NCBI GenBank assembly: GCA_024362935.1
Contig: JANCRA010000067.1
Location: 2,140,421 to 2,204,420, forward strand
Direction of reading: 5' to 3'
DNA from: Setophaga petechia
Taxonomy: Eukaryota; Chordata; Aves; Passeriformes; Parulidae
Length of the DNA: 64,000 bases
Shown in pieces: positions 58,507-64,000 of the stretch. Position 1 is the first letter of the stretch; the number at the start of each line of letters is the position of its first letter. Below the pieces are notes generated by a model. That model was given only the letters and a program-made list of their open reading frames with translations. It made no database searches and had not been told where the DNA came from. The translations under genes were made by a program, and so were the position numbers.

Positions 58507-58614
58507 CATCTTCAGAGATGATAAATCTGAAGAGTGCAGGACACTTGACAAAGACAATTTCTCCCACGCTTGCAGGTTTCCAGCATGTGATATTGTCCCA
58601 CATTCCTGGGCAAC
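58507..58614 (-). CDS. ADCYAP1R1: ADCYAP1R1 exon 4: extracellular hormone-binding domain
   Basis: This 108-nt exon encodes, on a split Gly, [20 protein letters not shown], then [15 protein letters not shown] and one base of the next Gly. It carries the class B signature (D-x-x-x-C-W) with three of the six conserved cysteines and an NIT glycosylation sequon. Human reads [20 protein letters not shown] over the second half. The acceptor is CTTCCACAG and the donor GATG|GTAAAG. Phase is 1 at both ends and its length is 108 nt, so it can be skipped in frame, as in the human 'very short' receptor that lacks exons 4-6. Confidence 0.97.
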
Positions 58615-60519
58615 CTGTGGAAGAGAAGAAGGATAAATTAAAATATGTTAGTGGTGGAAATCCACCCTTTCCTCACACTGTAGCTGAGCTTTTTGATTGG
58701 TTCTTCCTTCTATAAATAAAAATATTCTTGTTTAGAGTAATAGACAGTGTAAATTTCCCTGGGATTTTTTCTTATTTATAGGAATAGCATAAAATCCTTA
58801 TTGGCACCACACAGTAATGACCAGATTTACTCTCCCAGAAGATGACATTCCTTAGTCCCAATTTCACTCCAACATGCCTGAAACAAATTTTCCCATGAGT
58901 ATGAAACCTGCTGCCATTTAGTTATCATTCAGAAGTGCTGGGTTAATTAAAAAAGACAAAATCCAAAAGCCTTATGGATCATATCTTTGATTAAATTCTG
59001 TGGATTTCTGCTGGCTTTAATCCTTGTGAAGGTTTGGGGACTCACTCATTTTGGATTTTGTCTGAAAACCAAAAAGGAGTTTCTGCTTCATCCTGCAGCC
59101 ATTTCTGTGGATATGTGAGACAAACTCACTCTTCCAACCCACTTATATTCTTTAAAAAATGTCCTTCCTCACCAAAGAACTGTCCTATCATCATTCATTA
59201 TTTCTACTGCAGCCTTTGCTCTAGAGAATATAAACTCACAATGTCAAAAGAGGATTTTTTGACCTCTATTAATTTCTTGCATAAGCTAAAAATAGATGCA
59301 GGTCTTTAATAACAGTTCAAAGATGATACCTCAGGTAACCAACTTTGAAGCAAACGTCTGAGTGGTTAAAAAATTCCAATTTCCTGCTACATGAATGTAG
59401 GAAGAGAAGGTGATGGGACTATGAGTGGGAGCTGTCTTCTCTTGAGTTATAAGAAAATTAATTTAAAATTTATTGTAAATACAGTAAAGGAACCAGCTAC
59501 TGCTTCTTTCTGGTCTCTGTGCCAGAGGTGTGAAAAACTGACTTTCAAGAAGAATAAATTTTCCTGTAATCTTGAAAACCATTTTACCAGTTTACAAACC
59601 TAGAAGGCTTATCTAGTGTACACAAAAACTCAGAAAAATATCTCTAATTTCCTACTAATATTTTAAAAAAATACTTAGTGACTGAATCTCAAATAAAAAT
59701 CATCTTTTGCCTCAGCAGGAAAAGAAAGAAGAACCAAACCTAAACATTTCCACTGCTTATTCACATTTGATGTTGAGATTGAGCAAATAATCCCATCAAC
59801 TGAAAAAGAGCCTCCAGCTCCATGATTTTCTACGAGGTTTTCTGTCAAAATTCTCTCCCTTTGACTGCGTGCCAAGGGAAATAAAACCTTGAGGAAAAGC
59901 AGATAATACTTCCAAGTATTTCTGCCTGGCATGGGTCCAACCTAACGAGATGTGGGTGATGAGCTCGTTAGCGCTGTGTGGGCTCCCCCAGCTCTGGTGA
60001 TTCAGCAGGTCCCCATCAGTGGAGGGGGATGTTCTCAGCACTGGATTTGGTGTCTTTTTTTTTTCCCCATCAGCTTCAGTGGTAGCAAATCCACTCCTAT
60101 ATTTTTTTTCCAGTCCTATGTTTTATTTTTTTCATAAAAATATAAGGCTGAGAGTGCCACGTGTGGTGAGTAGAGCAGCTCTGAGTAAGGTGGTGTTTAA
60201 AGAATTAGGTCAGTGTCAAACAACGTTGTTGTGATGTTCAACATCATAATAACAAGACCCACCAAAATATAAAATTGTGGCAGAAATGCTCATTAAATCA
60301 TCACAGGAGGTGGAAAAAAAAAAAATAAAGGAAACCTTTACATTCACTCCTCTACCTCTCTTCTCCCACTCTTCCTATCCCAGATTGTTTCCTTTGCCAG
60401 ATGAGGATCTCACCCCATGAATGCTGTAATTCACTAGAATATTTATAAAAGTCTCAGAACCTGGGATTTGAAAGGTTTGGACTCTCAGCACAAGATGGGG
60501 ACATTGGGGTGTCCTGTGC

Positions 60520-60597
60520 CAGAATTTGGACTCAATGATCCCTGGGGGTTCCTTCCAGCTCAGGATATTCTGATTTTATAATTTTGTGATACTGTTT
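60520..60597 (+). repeat. CR1 LINE 3' tail
   Basis: 'tttggactcaatgatccctg' and 'gttccttccagctcaggata', then 'ttttgtgata', match the CR1 3' end. Confidence 0.8.
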
Positions 60598-61689
60598 ATG
60601 TACTAAAGATGGTAATCATGACCACATTAAGTGCTGTTAGATTTTATTATCTTTTCTACATTGTGTGTGTCCATGCAGCAGGAAATGCATTTTCCATGTA
60701 AATCTGAGGATGTGCAGTGACAGGTTTATAGCTCACTGAAGTGTGGCACTATGTACAAAAGGAAATTATGTGTGAGCATCCACGTTAATGAGACATTTGC
60801 TTACAAGGGATGCTGGAGATAATCAGTGGTTAATGAGATCTTTGGAGAAACACCTGTTGGTCTTGCTTGAGTTAACTGTGTTGAATAGGAATAGGAAAAA
60901 AATTTCTTCTTATTATTATTTCAACATAGGTATCTTCCAATATAGAGATATTATCCAGCAATGGATAATGCAAACCAGAGAAATGCAAGGATATCCTCAG
61001 GCTGCAGAATAGGAACATCCAGAGTATAAATATCCCATGGCAGTGTGGGTGAAATTCAGTTATAGCAGGTGGCTGATTTTGTGGAATTCCATGCAGAGAT
61101 AAAAACCAGCCCCATTTAAAAAGAAATTACAAGTTCATTGTGTTAGAAAACACTGATGTGCTGACATTGGGAGAGAGGGGAGAGAGAAGCAGCAAATCAA
61201 GTAATTTACCTTAAAATAGGGGAGAGATGGAGATTGTAAAGAATTCCCCATCAATAAGAGCATTGTCTGATCCTGCTTGGAAAAGTATCCTTGAAACAAA
61301 TAATTTAAAAGAGCAAAGAAAAGGATGACAAATAAAAAATAAATGGAATAAAGGGCAGCGTGCACAATCCTACATTTGTAAACCATGCTGCAGCCAGCAA
61401 TTCCTGCTGGGTGAAATCTGCCCACGGAAATCAAAGTGACTTGAGTGTGAAACTGCCCAGCAGGGTCCCCTGTGGCACTGATGGGGTCTCCCCACTGCCC
61501 AGTGACGTAGGGATGCCCAAGAAGGCTTGGAAAGAGGTGGCTCACACACCTCCAACTGAAGGTGGACAAATTTTCCCAGTTTTTATCATCTTACGAAATC
61601 AGTATTAACAAGGAATAGTTTTAAAGAATGAGATTTCGTGTGGGAGGGGATGAAAAAAAAATTACAGGTAGTGGTCCTGGAATCGAAAT

Positions 61690-61935
61690 AATCACAGATT
61701 TAGAGAGGCATTAAGGTTGGAAAAGCCCTCTCAGAACATCAAACCAGCACTGCCAAGTCCAGCACAAAACTCTGTCTCCATGTGCCACACTCACATGTTT
61801 TTAAAACACTTTAGGGATGGTGATTCCACCACTTCCCTCTTCAGCCTGTTCCAATGCTTGACCATCTTTCCAGTGAAGAAATTTTCCCCAATATCCAATC
61901 TAAACCTCCCCTGGCACAAGTTAAGGTTGTCTCCA
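61690..61935 (-). repeat. CR1 LINE 3' fragment, reverse orientation
   Basis: 'gaggcattaaggttggaaaa', 'gccaagtccagcaca', 'tgattccaccacttccctct', 'cctgttccaatgcttgacca' and 'atccaatctaaacctcccct' are the reverse complement of CR1 3' sequence. Confidence 0.88.
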
Positions 61936-62729
61936 GAAAGCTGTCTTTATCAAAATTATTATTTTGACGTTTTTCTTGTCTCCAGCACCACTTTTTTCAA
62001 AAATGGGAGGCTGCACAAAGGAGTAATAGTGCAATGGGCAATGGAATTTATGGATTCATACATAGACAGGAGGATTCATAATAGACAAGAATTTGCATAA
62101 AATTTGTTCCCTTGGCAAATCAAGAAAAAATGTAATTACATAAATGTTAGACTTCTGTATTTTTCATGTAGGGAAATAAAGGCCTGAGATGAAAATCCAC
62201 CCTTCTGACTTACAGCACTCAGTTTGATTTTCAGTTCCTCTCCTCATTTATTGGTTTAAAATATCACCTTCAAGGTCGTATTGCCTTCAGGAGAGTAATA
62301 TCAAAGGAAACCTAATGTAACAAACCAGCATATTAAACTGAATTATGTGGTGCACAATAACTTCTAAAGGGCACACTACATATAAAGCCTTGCAGAGAGA
62401 GGGGAATATGAGATAGGAGCTCTCTGTTCCTTCATAAATCTGGGTAAATACCAAAATAAATAAGGGCTTGAGCGTGGCCTGGGTATGGGGATATGATTTC
62501 CAAAAGTAATTGACATTTCAAAGTGCAGGTGTCTTTGAGGAGTTCCTGTCACAGAAATTCCTGCAGGTGTTTGGAGTTGGGCACCAATCCTGGAACTGTG
62601 TCAGACCCAGCACCGTGCACTGCCTGCCCAGAGAGCCAAAAGCAAGGTGGGCAGCAGGACAGGGGAGGGGATTCTGCAGCTCTGCTCTGCTCTGTGAGAT
62701 CCCACCTCCAGCACAGAAAGATGAGGAGC

Positions 62730-63176
62730 TGCTGCAATGAACACAGAGGAGGCCACAGAGATGCTCCAGGGCTGGAGCCCCTCTGCTCTGGACCAGGCTG
62801 GGAGAGCTGGGAATGTTCACCTGGAGAGAAGAAGCTCCAGGGAGAGCTCAGAGCCCTTCCAGGGCCTAAAGGGGCTCCAGGAGAGCTGGAGAGGGACTGG
62901 GGACAAGGGATGGAGGGACAGGACACAGGGAATGGCTCCCAGTGCCAGAGGGCAGGGATGGATAAGATGTTAGACATTCATTACTGTGGGACATTGGAAG
63001 AGGTTCCCAGAGCAGCTGTGGCTGCCCCTGGATCCCTGGCAGTGCCCAAGGCCAGGCTGGACAGGGCTGGGAGCAGCCTGGGACAGTGGGAGGTGTCCCT
63101 GCCCATGGCAGGGGGTGGGATGAGATGATCTTTAGGTTCCTTCCAAGCCAAACCATTATGAGGTTCTTGGATTCTT
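62730..63176 (+). repeat. CR1 LINE 3' fragment
   Basis: 'atgaacacagaggaggccac', 'gagagctgggaatgttcacc', 'aagctccagggagagctcag', 'ggaatggctcccagtgccag' and 'aagccaaaccattatgag'. Same layout as 31360-31862. The large overlapping open frames here are by-products. Confidence 0.92.
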
Positions 63177-63450
63177 TAGTTTCATTTGAAATTCCAGACC
63201 ATAACAGAGTAAATGAAATTTCAAATTTTCAGAGTAAGTTATAAGAGAGAGAAAGGTTTTTTTTCTTTCCTTTCCCAGTTCTACTCCTGATAAATTTTTG
63301 AATTATGAGAACCAAGTCTGCTCTTTCATCTGGTCATTTGGCACAGTTATTACAGCAGGAGAGGAGCATTACTATCCAAGCAATGCTGTTGCTGCTCAGA
63401 GAAGCTCCTTGCGCTGTCTAACCTGGTATTCATTCACCTCATCAGCATAA

Positions 63451-63499
63451 AAGCTTTATGGGAAGTTTATTCCATAAAGCTTTATTTAAAGCTTTATGG
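63451..63499. repeat. triplet of AAGCTTTATGG in alternating orientation
   Basis: Plus at 63451-63461, reverse complement at 63472-63482, plus again at 63489-63499. Any two neighbours can form an 11-bp stem. Confidence 0.85.
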
Positions 63500-63607
63500 A
63501 AGTACCTCTAAGAGAAGTTCTGCATTTCTTTTACAGTACACAAAATAAAAAATAAGCAACAAAACAAAACAGACAACTGTGGAGGGCACTGATAGAGAGT
63601 TTCTAAT

Positions 63608-63710
63608 CATCACAGAACCACAGAATCATGGAATGGTTTGGGTTGGGAGGGACTTTCAAGATCATCTCCTTCCAACCCTGCCATGGGCAGGACACCTCCC
63701 ACTGTCCCAG
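63608..63710 (-). repeat. CR1 LINE 3' tail, reverse orientation, cut by LTR
   Basis: 'cacagaatcatggaatggtt' and 'tgggttgggagggac' through 'cctgccatgggcaggacacc' to 'cactgtcccag', the reverse complement of the CR1 end. It stops at the LTR. Confidence 0.9.
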
Positions 63711-64000
63711 TAATGCCCTGTGCAGGCTGGCCTAGAACAGAGACTGGACAGAGCTAAAGAATAGAGCAGGGATTTATTAAAAGCCTCCATGGATGCACCT
63801 TGGGCAGCACAAGAGCCCAGCCAGGGCTGCACCCAAGATGAACCAAAATGGCCCCAAAATGCACGAGCGCTCCCGGGCTCTCTCCCTGGGATCAGTTCTG
63901 CTCCATTTGCATCTTGCAGTTCATTGTCCCATCCCAGCTTTAGCCCAGGCAGTCCCACCCTGCTTGTTTTTCTCTCTGCAGCCCACGGGGTTTGTGCTCT
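63711..64000 (-). mobile_element. solo LTR, TGATGCC/GGCATCA family, copy 4 (cut by window end)
   Basis: The 3' 290 bp of the same LTR family, read leftward: '...gcctgcacagggcatta' at 63711, with AATAAATCCCTGC near 63777. The CR1 junction is at the same CR1 position as for copy 3. The 5' part lies outside the window. Confidence 0.9.

Larger units (their letters stand above)
1..58614 (-). other. ADCYAP1R1: ADCYAP1R1 gene, partial (exons 4 to 17 with introns)
   Basis: PAC1 is the plasma-membrane receptor for PACAP (and VIP, more weakly) and signals mainly through Gs/cAMP and Gq. The gene runs leftward. Thirteen exons, 1154 nt in total including both small extracellular cassettes and hop, join in one frame: exon 4 starts with two bases of a split codon and exon 17 ends on a codon boundary. 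Every exon has AG before it and GT after it. Protein blocks typical of PAC1 and not of VPAC1/VPAC2 are present, such as [19 protein letters not shown] and the Cys-rich hop insert. The 5' exons (signal peptide, start codon) and the last exon (C-terminal tail) were not found and should lie outside the window. Intron 4 (about 15.2 kb) and intron 13 (about 14.2 kb up to hop) are the longest. Confidence 0.96.
58615..64000. other. intron 3 and beyond; upstream exons not found
   Basis: About 5.4 kb upstream of exon 4. It contains CR1 pieces (60520, 61690, 62730, 63608), an inverted-repeat triplet (63451) and part of an LTR (63711). I searched for the expected upstream exon (the segment ending NDSSPG in mammals) and did not find it, so intron 3 probably continues past the window. 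Confidence 0.7.

Noticed and set aside
61135..61569. 144-codon open frame on the minus strand.
   Set aside because: No domain, no splice or promoter context, and mixed composition. It was checked as a possible upstream ADCYAP1R1 exon and does not match.
62523..63128. 201-codon open frame on the plus strand.
   Set aside because: Most of it is a CR1 3' fragment read in the wrong frame; no reverse transcriptase motif.
58615..64000. Search for the upstream signal-peptide and N-terminal exons.
   Set aside because: No segment encoding the expected DCIFKKEQ or NELMGFNDSS-like blocks with splice sites was found; likely beyond the window.

Overview
This is vertebrate DNA, most likely from a songbird or another passerine. 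The sequence is AT-rich and intron-dominated. It carries many CR1 LINE 3' tails, several families of solo retroviral LTRs, and long AT microsatellites, all typical of bird genomes. The species is inferred from repeat content and from one recognisable gene, not from a database match.

The window holds most of one gene on the minus strand: ADCYAP1R1, the PACAP type 1 receptor (PAC1), a class B G-protein-coupled receptor. Reading right to left, I place 13 exons: exon 4 of the extracellular domain (58507-58614), two small cassette exons (43306-43341 and 42657-42698), exon 7 (40739-40842), the seven-helix exons (39615-39712, 37713-37845, 34519-34672, 28542-28602, 23285-23354, 20441-20532), the 'hop' cassette of intracellular loop 3 (6120-6203), and the TM6/TM7 exons (824-953, 203-244). 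All have AG/GT borders. Their phases join into one open frame, which is strong internal support. The signal-peptide exons (beyond 64000) and the C-tail exon (before 1) are outside the window. Exon numbers follow the mammalian scheme.

The three variable parts of PAC1 known to tune ligand and G-protein choice can be examined. Exons 4, 5 and 6 are each a multiple of three and have the same phase at both ends. Exon 5 is 36 nt here against 21 nt in human. The hop cassette has a tandem acceptor (TAGCAG) that gives the hop1 and hop2 forms. I did not find a 'hip' exon.

The rest is intron or 5' flank. I recognise at least five LTR families: a 456-bp family with TGATGCC/GGCATCA ends (four copies), a TGTCACTGTC family (four copies), a TGTCGGGA/TCCCGACA family (two copies), a TGTCTTAGG/CCAAGACA element, and a TGTGTTGCAG element. 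Some have clear target-site duplications and some are nested inside CR1 copies. Other structure includes a 4 x 168-bp tandem array (49544-50215), a 186-bp duplication (14112-14483), a cluster of strong inverted repeats in intron 6 (41519-41990), a 200-bp T/G tract, and three large AT arrays. I see no second protein gene, tRNA, rRNA or CRISPR array. Long open frames outside the exons lie in repeats or low-complexity DNA.
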